NCBI GenBank assembly: GCA_030833685.1
Contig: JAURGS010000020.1
Coordinates: forward strand, 1-19,456
Length of the DNA stretch: 19,456 nt
From: Rhodoferax sp.
GTDB lineage: Bacteria; Pseudomonadota; Gammaproteobacteria; Burkholderiales; Burkholderiaceae_C
Direction: 5' to 3'
Part shown: in pieces, positions 13,757-19,456 of the stretch
Layout of the letters: every line of letters starts with the position of its first letter
Position numbering within the stretch: the first letter of the stretch is position 1
Position numbers and translations under genes: made by a program
Notes under the pieces: model-generated
What the model was told of the DNA's origin: nothing
Seen by the model: only the letters and a program-made list of their open reading frames with translations
Database searches by the model: none

Positions 13757-14693
13757 CGCTACTGCCTTGCTGCCATTTGCGTCTTTGCAAGCCAAACCAT
13801 GACACCATGATCGCACCCAACAAAAAGGGCACCATAGCGGTCGATACCGCGGCACCTTCCCCAATACGCCCACCCAGAATCGCGGTGTTGTAAGACATGG
13901 TGGCCATCAACTCCGTTGCACCTGCGGGGCCACCATTGGTCAGCACCTTGATCAGCTGGAAGTCTGTGAACGTGAAGAGCACGGAGAAGGTCATCACCAC
14001 TGCAATGATCGGCGTCAGCAAGGGATACGTGATCTTGACAAACATTTGCCAAGGTGTTGCGCCATCGAGCACTGCGGCCTCGTACAGCGAAGCTGGAACT
14101 GTCTGGAGGCCAGCCAACAATGAGATGGCGATAAACGGAACGCCCCGCCAGACGTTGGCAAAGATCACGCTCCAGCGTGAGTTCCAGGGGTCGCCTAGGA
14201 AGTCGATGTTGCCTTGGATCCACCCCATTTGGCGCAACAACCATGACACCACTGAAAACTGGGGGTCGTAAATCCACCAAAACGCAATTGCCGACAGCAC
14301 GGTGGGGACAATAAAGGGAATCAAAATAATGGCGCGCAAGATCGCCTTGAACGGCAGGCGTTCATTGAGCAAAACTGCCAGGTACAGGCCAATCACAAAC
14401 TTCGCAGCACTGGCCACGACGGTGTAAAAGATGGTGAAGAAAACCGCTGTGTGGAACTTGGGATCCATCACGATCCACTCGTAGTTCTCCAGCCCAATAA
14501 ACACCCCGGGGCGGCCTATTCTGGCGTCGGTGAACGACAGCCAGATACCCAGACCCAGGGGGTAGACCAAAAACAGAATCAAAAAAGCCGCTGCAGGCAG
14601 CATGAACAAAGAACCAATGAAGTTCTTGTTATCCGACCAAGCCAACTTGAAGCCTCTTGGCCCGCTGGAAACTGCTTGTCCCATATTGCTCAT
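13749..14693 (-). CDS. ABC sugar importer permease (MalF-like, CUT1)
   Basis: This 314-residue inner-membrane protein has an N-terminal segment FMLPAAAFLILFLVYPLGLG typical of the family and the EAA loop LYEAAVLDGATPWQMFVKIT, with the usual conserved Gly. FTDFQLIKVLTNGGPAGAT is a CUT1 landmark. It follows the binding-protein gene by 17 bases and overlaps the second permease by eight bases. Together the two permeases make the transmembrane pore for a sugar, polyol or oligosaccharide. Confidence 0.94.
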   Translation of the reverse strand: MSNMGQAVSSGPRGFKLAWSDNKNFIGSLFMLPAAAFLILFLVYPLGLGIWLSFTDARIGRPGVFIGLENYEWIVMDPKFHTAVFFTIFYTVVASAAKFVIGLYLAVLLNERLPFKAILRAIILIPFIVPTVLSAIAFWWIYDPQFSVVSWLLRQMGWIQGNIDFLGDPWNSRWSVIFANVWRGVPFIAISLLAGLQTVPASLYEAAVLDGATPWQMFVKITYPLLTPIIAVVMTFSVLFTFTDFQLIKVLTNGGPAGATELMATMSYNTAILGGRIGEGAAVSTAMVPFLLGAIMVSWFGLQRRKWQQGSSDD

Positions 14694-14710
14694 GCAGCGG
14701 CTGCCTGGGC

Positions 14711-16045
14711 TTAGCGGTAGATACGTTTAGCCTGGCGCTCAGCCATGCTGATCGCGTCCTTGATGGTGGCGCGATCGGTACAGACTGCAGCCACCATATC
14801 CAGCATCACGAAATCAGCCAAGGCTGATGCCGCGCGCTCACCCACCGATCCACGACCACCAGCCGTCAGCGTGCGCTTGGCAACATCACGCACTAACGTG
14901 AGCTTGGGGTCTGAGCTCCACACAGCGGCTTTGTCATAGGCGTTGAGCGGATGGGTCAGGTAGGCCACTGCAGAATCAAGCCAAGGCTCGTAGTTCTTGG
15001 CCTCTAACAAGAAGGCCATGAATGCTTTACAGGCATTGGGGAACTTGGTGTACTTCATGGCCATCAGCGGGTAGGCGATGTGGAACTCAGTGGGCTTGCC
15101 CACTGGGCCCACTGGCCACAGCGCGTGGTTCATGTCGTCCATGACCTCTTTCATGTTGGCTTCACCCTTGGCGGCGCCAGACTTGGCCGCGGCATAAATC
15201 GACACACCGTTGTTGGTAACAGAGACTGCGCCCGTCAGGAAGGCCTTGTTATTGAAAGAGTCGTTCCAAGAAGCCGTACCAGAGACGAACGTGTCTGAGA
15301 GCGCCTTGACATATTCCAACGCTTTGACGGTCTCGGGCGAGTTGATGATGACCTTGTCTTTCTCGTCGACCAGGTTGGAGCCATGCGACCACAGCGCCCA
15401 GTGCACCCAGGCGTTGCCATCGCCCGATGCCCGGCCCAGTGCAAAACCACCCGGAACCGATTTCGCCTTGAGGGCTTTCATCAATTCCAGGAAACCTGCG
15501 GTGTCACCCGGAATGCTCTTGAAGCCGGCTTTCTCGATCATGCTTTGGCGGTAATTGATCACATTGCCGTTGTAGGCCACCGGCAGCGCAATCCACTTGC
15601 CCTTGGACATGCCGTAGGTCTTGGCACTGTCAACCCAACCGCCATAGGTTTTGCCCAGGTGGTTGGCCACATCAGTGACGTCCAGACATTTGGTGGGGAA
15701 CAAATGCGGCAGAGAGTACAGGCCCCAGAACATGTCCGGACCCTGCCCCGTGTTGGCGGCGACGCTGGCCTTGGGCTGCACATCGTCAAGCGATTCGTTA
15801 ATCACTTTCACAGACACGCCAGTGGCTTTGGTGAAGGCCTCCACCAAGCGCATAAAGCCTTCTTCTTCGCTTTGAATAAAACGCTTCCAGCGCAGTAGCT
15901 GTAGGCTGGCACCCGCCTCGGGTTTCCAGGCATTTTGCTGCGCCCAGGCTGCGCTGAACACAGCCAAATTGGCCGTCGCGCTGGCGCCTGCGAGAGCAAG
16001 ACCAGACTGCAAGACGCCCCGGCGACTCATTCCTGATTTCGACAT
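14711..16045 (-). CDS. ABC sugar importer substrate-binding protein (family 1), Tat signal
   Basis: A 444-residue periplasmic binding protein of the extracellular solute-binding family 1. The N-terminus carries a twin-arginine signal: SRRGVLQ, then a hydrophobic stretch (SGLALAGASATANLAVFSAA) and a likely cleavage after AWA. Tat export suggests folding before export. Landmarks of the family include GPDMFWGLYSLPHLFP and ALPVAYNGNVINYRQ. The start (MSKSGMSRRG) is fixed by AAAGGAG six bases upstream; the longer frame to 16096 ignores that site and overlaps the ATPase gene. The ligand is probably a mono- or oligosaccharide or polyol, not predictable from sequence. Confidence 0.93.
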   Translation of the reverse strand: MSKSGMSRRGVLQSGLALAGASATANLAVFSAAWAQQNAWKPEAGASLQLLRWKRFIQSEEEGFMRLVEAFTKATGVSVKVINESLDDVQPKASVAANTGQGPDMFWGLYSLPHLFPTKCLDVTDVANHLGKTYGGWVDSAKTYGMSKGKWIALPVAYNGNVINYRQSMIEKAGFKSIPGDTAGFLELMKALKAKSVPGGFALGRASGDGNAWVHWALWSHGSNLVDEKDKVIINSPETVKALEYVKALSDTFVSGTASWNDSFNNKAFLTGAVSVTNNGVSIYAAAKSGAAKGEANMKEVMDDMNHALWPVGPVGKPTEFHIAYPLMAMKYTKFPNACKAFMAFLLEAKNYEPWLDSAVAYLTHPLNAYDKAAVWSSDPKLTLVRDVAKRTLTAGGRGSVGERAASALADFVMLDMVAAVCTDRATIKDAISMAERQAKRIYR

Positions 16046-16051
16046 AGTGAT

Positions 16052-16058
16052 CTCCTTT
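16052..16058 (-). promoter_or_regulatory. Ribosome-binding site of the binding-protein gene
   Basis: AAAGGAG on the minus strand lies six bases before the ATG at 16045. It is the strongest Shine-Dalgarno in the ABC operon and decides the start. Confidence 0.85.
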
Positions 16059-16092
16059 GAGTGAGTAACAAGTGATGAATTGACCTTGCGCC

Positions 16093-17154
16093 TCAAATGC
16101 GCTGCCCCGAAGCAAGGTCGAACAAGTGGGCGTGCTCTTTTTTGGGTCGCAACTTGATGACTGTGCCTACAGCCAGATTGTGTCGCTCCCGATAAACTCC
16201 TAGCAGCTCCTGGTCACCAACCAGGGCACAGACGACGGTCTCCGAGCCGGTTGGCTCCACCAATTCAACCTTGGCTTCAATACCGTCTGGCGCAATGTCT
16301 AAATGTTCCGGGCGAATACCGTAGACCGCCTTGGCGCCATCGGGCGCCCGTGTGTCGGGGTTTAGCTCGAGCCGGCCACCGCCAGGCAATTCAAAGTGCG
16401 GGTCACTGCCCCGGCGCACAACACCTTCCAGGAAATTCATCGCCGGCGACCCAATAAAGCCCGCCACGAACCGATTGGCTGGGTAGTCATAAAGCTCAAG
16501 AGGTGAGCCCACTTGCTCGATGCGACCGTCGTTCATCACCACAATCTGGTCAGCCATGGTCATGGCTTCAATTTGGTCATGCGTGACATAAATCGAAGTG
16601 GTCTTCAAGCGCAAATGCAATAACTTGATTTCAGAGCGCATCGACACCCGCAGCTTGGCGTCCAAATTGGACAAAGGCTCGTCAAACAAAAAAACCTTCG
16701 GCCGACGAACAATCGCACGGCCCATGGCCACGCGCTGGCGCTGCCCACCCGAGAGTTGCCGCGGAAAGCGATCTAACAAGGGCCGAAGCCCCAAAATATC
16801 GGCCGCAATGTTTACCCGCTCGTCGATGTCAGCCTGAGGTGCTTTGGCCAAGGTGAGCGAAAACGCCATGTTGGCCTTGACCGTCATGTGCGGGTACAGG
16901 GCGTAGTTCTGAAACACCATGGCAATGTCGCGCTCTTTCGGCGGCAACATGTTCACCACCGTGTCGTCGATGCTGATCTCGCCAGCGCTGATGTTTTCAA
17001 GGCCGGCCAACATCCGAAGCAAAGTGGACTTGCCGCAACCTGACGGGCCCACGAGCACGGTGAACGACCCATCAGGGATGTCAATGGACACGCCTTTGAG
17101 GATCAGAGTAGAGCCAAATGATTTCTTGACCTCGTCGATTTTGACTCGCGCCAC
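16093..17154 (-). CDS. ABC sugar importer ATPase (UgpC/MalK type)
   Basis: This 353-residue ATPase energises the sugar importer. Its motifs are Walker A GPSGCGKST (residues 36-44), Q-loop Q82 in FQNYALYPH, signature LSGGQ (134-138), Walker B VFLFDEP (154-160) and H-loop H192 in VTHDQ. The C-terminal third is the TOBE/OB regulatory domain (YGIRPEHLDI). The start is GTG, with AGGAGT seven bases upstream. It is the first gene of its operon, whereas in many CUT1 operons the ATPase is last or absent. UgpC-type ATPases can serve several importers in one cell. Confidence 0.95.
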   Translation of the reverse strand: MARVKIDEVKKSFGSTLILKGVSIDIPDGSFTVLVGPSGCGKSTLLRMLAGLENISAGEISIDDTVVNMLPPKERDIAMVFQNYALYPHMTVKANMAFSLTLAKAPQADIDERVNIAADILGLRPLLDRFPRQLSGGQRQRVAMGRAIVRRPKVFLFDEPLSNLDAKLRVSMRSEIKLLHLRLKTTSIYVTHDQIEAMTMADQIVVMNDGRIEQVGSPLELYDYPANRFVAGFIGSPAMNFLEGVVRRGSDPHFELPGGGRLELNPDTRAPDGAKAVYGIRPEHLDIAPDGIEAKVELVEPTGSETVVCALVGDQELLGVYRERHNLAVGTVIKLRPKKEHAHLFDLASGQRI

Positions 17155-17161
17155 GAACAGT

Positions 17162-17167
17162 ACTCCT
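17162..17167 (-). promoter_or_regulatory. Ribosome-binding site deciding the GTG start of the ABC ATPase
   Basis: AGGAGT on the minus strand stands seven bases before the GTG at 17154, which supports the non-ATG start. Confidence 0.75.
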
Positions 17168-17200
17168 GGTTATTGGGCTATGCGCTTCCGTAGTAGTTGC

Positions 17201-17228
17201 ATAGTAACGCAGCTTTCTTAAGGGTAAA
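17201..17228 (-). promoter_or_regulatory. Candidate sigma-70 promoter of the ABC importer operon
   Basis: On the minus strand TTTACC (17228-17223) is separated by 16 bases from TACTAT (17206-17201). Each hexamer matches four of six consensus positions. It lies about 46 bases upstream of the ATPase GTG, a suitable distance. The match is only moderate and needs transcript evidence. Confidence 0.45.
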
Positions 17229-17232
17229 CCCT
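17221..17232. promoter_or_regulatory. Palindrome overlapping the -35 of the ABC operon (candidate operator)
   Basis: AGGGT-AA-ACCCT is a 12-base inverted repeat that covers the predicted -35 hexamer. Its size and position suit a dimeric repressor site. I see no second full copy in the other intergenic regions of the window. Confidence 0.35.
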
Positions 17233-17539
17233 AGACCCCATTTCTGAGGCCTCGCTTCTCACCTGCGCGGATTCTGCCTCTTCTCGGACAAGATCACCTG
17301 AACCCAATCACGCTTATGCAACGCGAGTGCCTGGCCAGCACTGACAAGCAGTGTGAATAAGGACCGGTCTCTGCCAAAAGTACACCCTTTTCCGGCATAG
17401 ATTCTCGATCTGCATTGCTGCTCTCGCTTGGTGTTGTTCTTGTTGCTTCCTAGCAACCGGTCCTGCTACTTCGTTGATATGCGTCAATGGGTGGAAAAAG
17501 GCGCGGACCAGAGTAGAGATAACCCTAACGTAGGGCAAC
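17233..17539. other. Intergenic region between the ABC operon and the Sel1 pseudogene
   Basis: About 300 bases separate two divergent units. No convincing gene is present. Two small inverted repeats stand out: GTTGCT-TCCT-AGCAAC at 17442-17457, and CCCTA-ACG-TAGGG at 17523-17535, the latter just before the Sel1 ATG and containing the only possible Shine-Dalgarno (TAGGG). A promoter for the Sel1 gene is presumably here, but I could not single one out. Confidence 0.4.
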
Positions 17540-18452
17540 ATGAAAGCTTTAATCGCATCAGTTGTCATAGCAATGTCCTTGGGCGTGGCCATGCTTGGGC
17601 CGTTTGGGGATGTCACGGCAGGGAATAAGCCAGCCGAAGCGGAGAAACCAGCAGCGCTTTGGCAATCCGCAGCGCAGAGCGAAGAGGGTTTTGCTCAGCC
17701 CTACTTGGGGCTAGCCTACAACAGTGGCAAAACGGCGCCATCAGACTTTTCAGAGGTGGTGCGTTGGCACAAGCTGGCTGCGGCGCAAGGCGATGCCGTG
17801 GCGCAAAACAAACGGGGTGTCATGTACTACCTGGGCCGAGGTGTCTCACAAGACTTCGCTGAAGCTGCTCGCTGGTGGCGCGCAGCGGCCAACCAAGGCC
17901 ACGCAAATACTCGGTTCAACCTGGGCAACATCTACACCGAAGGGCAAGGAGAACTGCAGAATTATGCCGAGGCTGTGCGCTGGTTCAAACTTGCCGCAGC
18001 ACAAGAACACGCAGGCGCACAGTTCAATCTGGGCATCATGTATTTCCACGGTTACGGCACGGAGCAAAGCTTTTCAGAGGCCTTGCGTCTTTACAGGCTT
18101 GCTGCTGCACAAAGCGATCCGGATGCACAGCTCAACCTGGGTAATATGTACTACCACGGTCAGGGGACACCCAAAGACTACGCCTAGGCCATGCGCTGGT
18201 ACAAATTAGCCGCCGCGCAAGGTGATGTATCCGCCCAAAATATCCTGGGGTACATGTACAGCGAAGGCCATGGCGTCCAAAAAAAGCAGTGTTCAAGCCC
18301 ATCTCTGGTTCAACTTAGCCGCTACCCAAGGCAACGCTGACGCCATGAATAACTGAGAGATCATTGCCACAAAGATGACTCCCCAGCAAATCGCCAAAGC
18401 CCAAAAAATGGCCCGCGAGTGCCTGGCCAGCTATTACAAAAGGTGTGATTGA
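17540..18452 (+). pseudogene. Sel1-repeat exported protein gene, broken by two stops and a frameshift
   Basis: The gene begins with a signal peptide (MKALIASVVIAMSLGVAM) followed by Sel1 (TPR-like) repeats of about 36 residues, for example FAEAARWWRAAANQGHANTR and YAEAVRWFKLAAAQEHAGAQ. The fifth repeat is interrupted by TAG at 18185-18187, where the repeat expects Glu (DYA-stop-AMRWYKLAAAQGD). After that, an A7 run at 18279-18285 has one base too many; with six As the protein continues SSVQAHLWFNLAATQGNADA. A TGA at 18355-18357 then replaces the usual Arg before EIIATKMTPQQIAKAQK. The remainder runs in frame to TGA at 18450-18452. The first 215 residues could still be made as a shortened four-repeat protein. 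Intact Sel1 proteins mediate protein-protein contacts, often in the cell envelope. Confidence 0.88.
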
Positions 18453-18467
18453 CAATGGAAGGCCCCC

Positions 18468-18554
18468 ATGAAGTTCATAGCACTGATCGCAGCCTTGCTC
18501 GTCAGCGCGGGGGATCCTCAAGGCCTGGTCATATCGAAAAGAGGAACACCATGA
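18468..18554 (+). CDS. Small signal-peptide-like ORF (28 residues) upstream of DUF4197 gene
   Basis: An ATG-started frame with a basic N-terminus and hydrophobic core (MKFIALIAALLVSAG) followed by a short polar tail. GGAAGG stands five bases before the ATG. Its TGA overlaps the ATG of the DUF4197 gene as ATGA. It could be a coupled leader peptide, a tiny membrane protein, or the surviving signal peptide of a deleted exported protein gene. No family is recognised. Confidence 0.4.
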   Translation: MKFIALIAALLVSAGDPQGLVISKRGTP

Positions 18555-19291
18555 GGAGACTGATTGCAGGCCTGTTAGCTGTCACGCTCAGCTGCTCAGC
18601 TTGGGCACAATTACCCAATCTTGACGGACTCTTGAAAGGGCTGGGGAACTTGCCCAAGCCGTCTGTGCAAACATCTGGTGGCGGGCTGCAGGACGAAGCA
18701 ACGACGGGCGCGGGCATCAAGGAGGCGCTGGCAGTCGGCACCGAGCGGGCTGTCAGAGAACTGTCTGCCGTCGACGGTTATTTTGGCAATGAGGTCGTCA
18801 AAATTTTGATGCCATCGAGCATTCAGAAAGTTGCAGACGTGGCGCGCAAAATCGGTTTCCAAAGACAGGTCGACGCATTCATCCTGAGCATGAACCGGGC
18901 GGCCGAGGCGGCAGCACCGCTGGCAGCCGGCCACTTCAGCAACGCCATTCGAAACATGACCTTGCAAGACGTACGCGCCATCATGGCTGGCGGCAACACG
19001 GCCGCCACTGACTTCTTTCGCGGCAAAACCAGCGACGATCTGTACCAGGCGCTCAAGCCGGTGGTGTCGCGAAAGATTGAAGAAGTTGGTGCTACCCGCG
19101 CCTACAAGGAAATGATCGGGCGTTACGAGAAAGTGCCTTTTATGAGCGGGCAGTCGGTGGATCTGGACGATTACGTCACACGAAAATCCCTGGACGGGCT
19201 GTTCTTCATGGTTGGCGAAGAAGAGAAAAAAATTCGCAGTAACCCATTGGCTCGGACAACGGATTTGCTGAAGTCTGTGTTTGGGCGATGA
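18551..19291 (+). CDS. DUF4197 domain-containing exported protein
   Basis: This 246-residue protein has an N-terminal Sec signal peptide (MRRLIAGLLAVTLSCSAWAQ). The mature part has the DUF4197 pattern: LDGLLKGLGNL, GAGIKEALAVGTERAV, YFGNEVVKILMP, DVRAIMAGGNTAATDFFRG and YVTRKSLDGLFFMVGEEEKK near the C-terminus. The function of this family is unknown; it is a helical, probably periplasmic protein common in Proteobacteria. I start at the ATG preceded by GAGGAACACC; a longer frame from 18449 adds 34 residues that would displace the signal peptide from the N-terminus. It overlaps the tiny upstream ORF by ATGA. Length is normal for the family. Confidence 0.9.
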   Translation: MRRLIAGLLAVTLSCSAWAQLPNLDGLLKGLGNLPKPSVQTSGGGLQDEATTGAGIKEALAVGTERAVRELSAVDGYFGNEVVKILMPSSIQKVADVARKIGFQRQVDAFILSMNRAAEAAAPLAAGHFSNAIRNMTLQDVRAIMAGGNTAATDFFRGKTSDDLYQALKPVVSRKIEEVGATRAYKEMIGRYEKVPFMSGQSVDLDDYVTRKSLDGLFFMVGEEEKKIRSNPLARTTDLLKSVFGR

Positions 19292-19297
19292 TCACTG

Positions 19298-19456
19298 TCA
19301 GGTCGGCCAGATTGCAGAGCTGCAAAGCGCGTCGTTGGGACGGCAGCCAAATTTAAAAAGAGGCTTGAAAGCCTTTCTCCATGCCAGTGTTAGGCCAATG
19401 CCGCCGCTGACTGCAAGCACTGCGCCCTGTAACTCGGCAGCGCTAAGGCCGGTGGC
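19298..19456 (-). CDS. Possible C-terminal end of a minus-strand membrane protein gene, cut by window edge
   Basis: An open minus-strand frame enters from the right edge and reads LQGAVLAVSGGIGLTLAWRK, resembling the last membrane helix of an EamA/DMT-type transporter. Its stop, however, lies beyond the hairpin/U-tract at 19355-19374, which is unusual. An alternative frame stops just before that hairpin, but its short peptide does not look like a membrane helix. The call is weak. Confidence 0.25.
   Translation of the reverse strand, partial: ATGLSAAELQGAVLAVSGGIGLTLAWRKAFKPLFKFGCRPNDALCSSAIWPT
19355..19374 (-). terminator. Hairpin with U-tract at right edge
   Basis: On the minus strand AGGCT-TTCA-AGCCT is followed by CTTTTT, a small rho-independent-type terminator for a gene entering from the right. 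On the plus strand the same stem is followed only by TTCTCC, so it may weakly end the DUF4197 transcript as well. The five-base stem is short. Confidence 0.45.

Noticed and set aside
13757..13873. N-terminal extension of the MalG-like permease
   Set aside because: The added residues are Cys/Trp-rich, lie inside the upstream permease gene, and would put non-family sequence before the real N-terminus; the ATG in the ATGACTAA overlap is better.
17259..17456. A 65-codon minus-strand frame in the ABC/Sel1 gap
   Set aside because: No ribosome-binding site, no recognised motif and poor coding character; treated as intergenic.
18449..18550. N-terminal extension of the DUF4197 protein
   Set aside because: It would bury the signal peptide at residue 35; the later ATG has a GAGG ribosome-binding site and gives a normal exported protein.
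1..19456. Mobile element, CRISPR array, tRNA or rRNA
   Set aside because: No transposase or integrase motifs, no regularly spaced repeats, and no cloverleaf or rRNA-like segments were seen on reading both strands.

Overview
The window looks like a chromosomal stretch from a betaproteobacterium, most likely Burkholderiales/Comamonadaceae (Polaromonas/Rhodoferax/Limnohabitans-like). This rests on the moderately high GC content, the TRAP and ABC carbohydrate importers of a type common in that group, a DUF4197 protein and Sel1-repeat proteins. The assignment is inference; no rRNA or other phylogenetic marker is present. Almost all of the first 17.1 kb is a carbohydrate and sugar-acid uptake and catabolism locus, nearly all on the minus strand, so gene order below is given right to left.

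Region A (17154 to 12857, minus): a complete CUT1-type ABC sugar importer in the order ATPase (GTG start), Tat-signal solute-binding protein, two permeases. A candidate promoter and a 12-bp palindrome lie just upstream. Region B (11886-12794, plus): a LysR-type regulator, divergent from region C and convergent with the ABC operon. Region C (11773 to 9172, minus): an SDR dehydrogenase followed by a transketolase split into separate N and C subunits, with very close or overlapping junctions. Region D (9051 to 8407, minus): a run of very small, overlapping ORFs with good ribosome-binding sites and no family that I recognise. Region E (8304 to 6235): a second, full-length transketolase. Both transketolases have changes at residues that bind sugar substrate in E. 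coli TktA, which suggests unusual substrates.

Region F (5930 to the left edge, minus): a TRAP transporter (dctP, a terminator or attenuator hairpin, dctQ, dctM), then a mandelate-racemase-group sugar-acid dehydratase, a fructuronate reductase/mannitol-dehydrogenase family protein, and a mannonate dehydratase (ManD/RspA type) cut by the window edge. The last three genes are joined by stop/start overlaps or short gaps. Together they describe import of a hexuronate or aldonate and its conversion through D-mannonate to 2-keto-3-deoxy-D-gluconate.

Region G (17540 to the right edge, plus) is unrelated: a Sel1-repeat gene broken by two stop codons and a one-base frameshift, a tiny signal-peptide-like ORF, and an intact DUF4197 exported protein that overlaps it by ATGA. 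A hairpin with a U-tract and the possible end of a minus-strand gene lie at the right edge. I saw no tRNA, rRNA, CRISPR array, insertion sequence or phage gene. The most likely undescribed biology is the ABC importer/SDR/split transketolase/full-length transketolase pathway with its embedded small ORFs.
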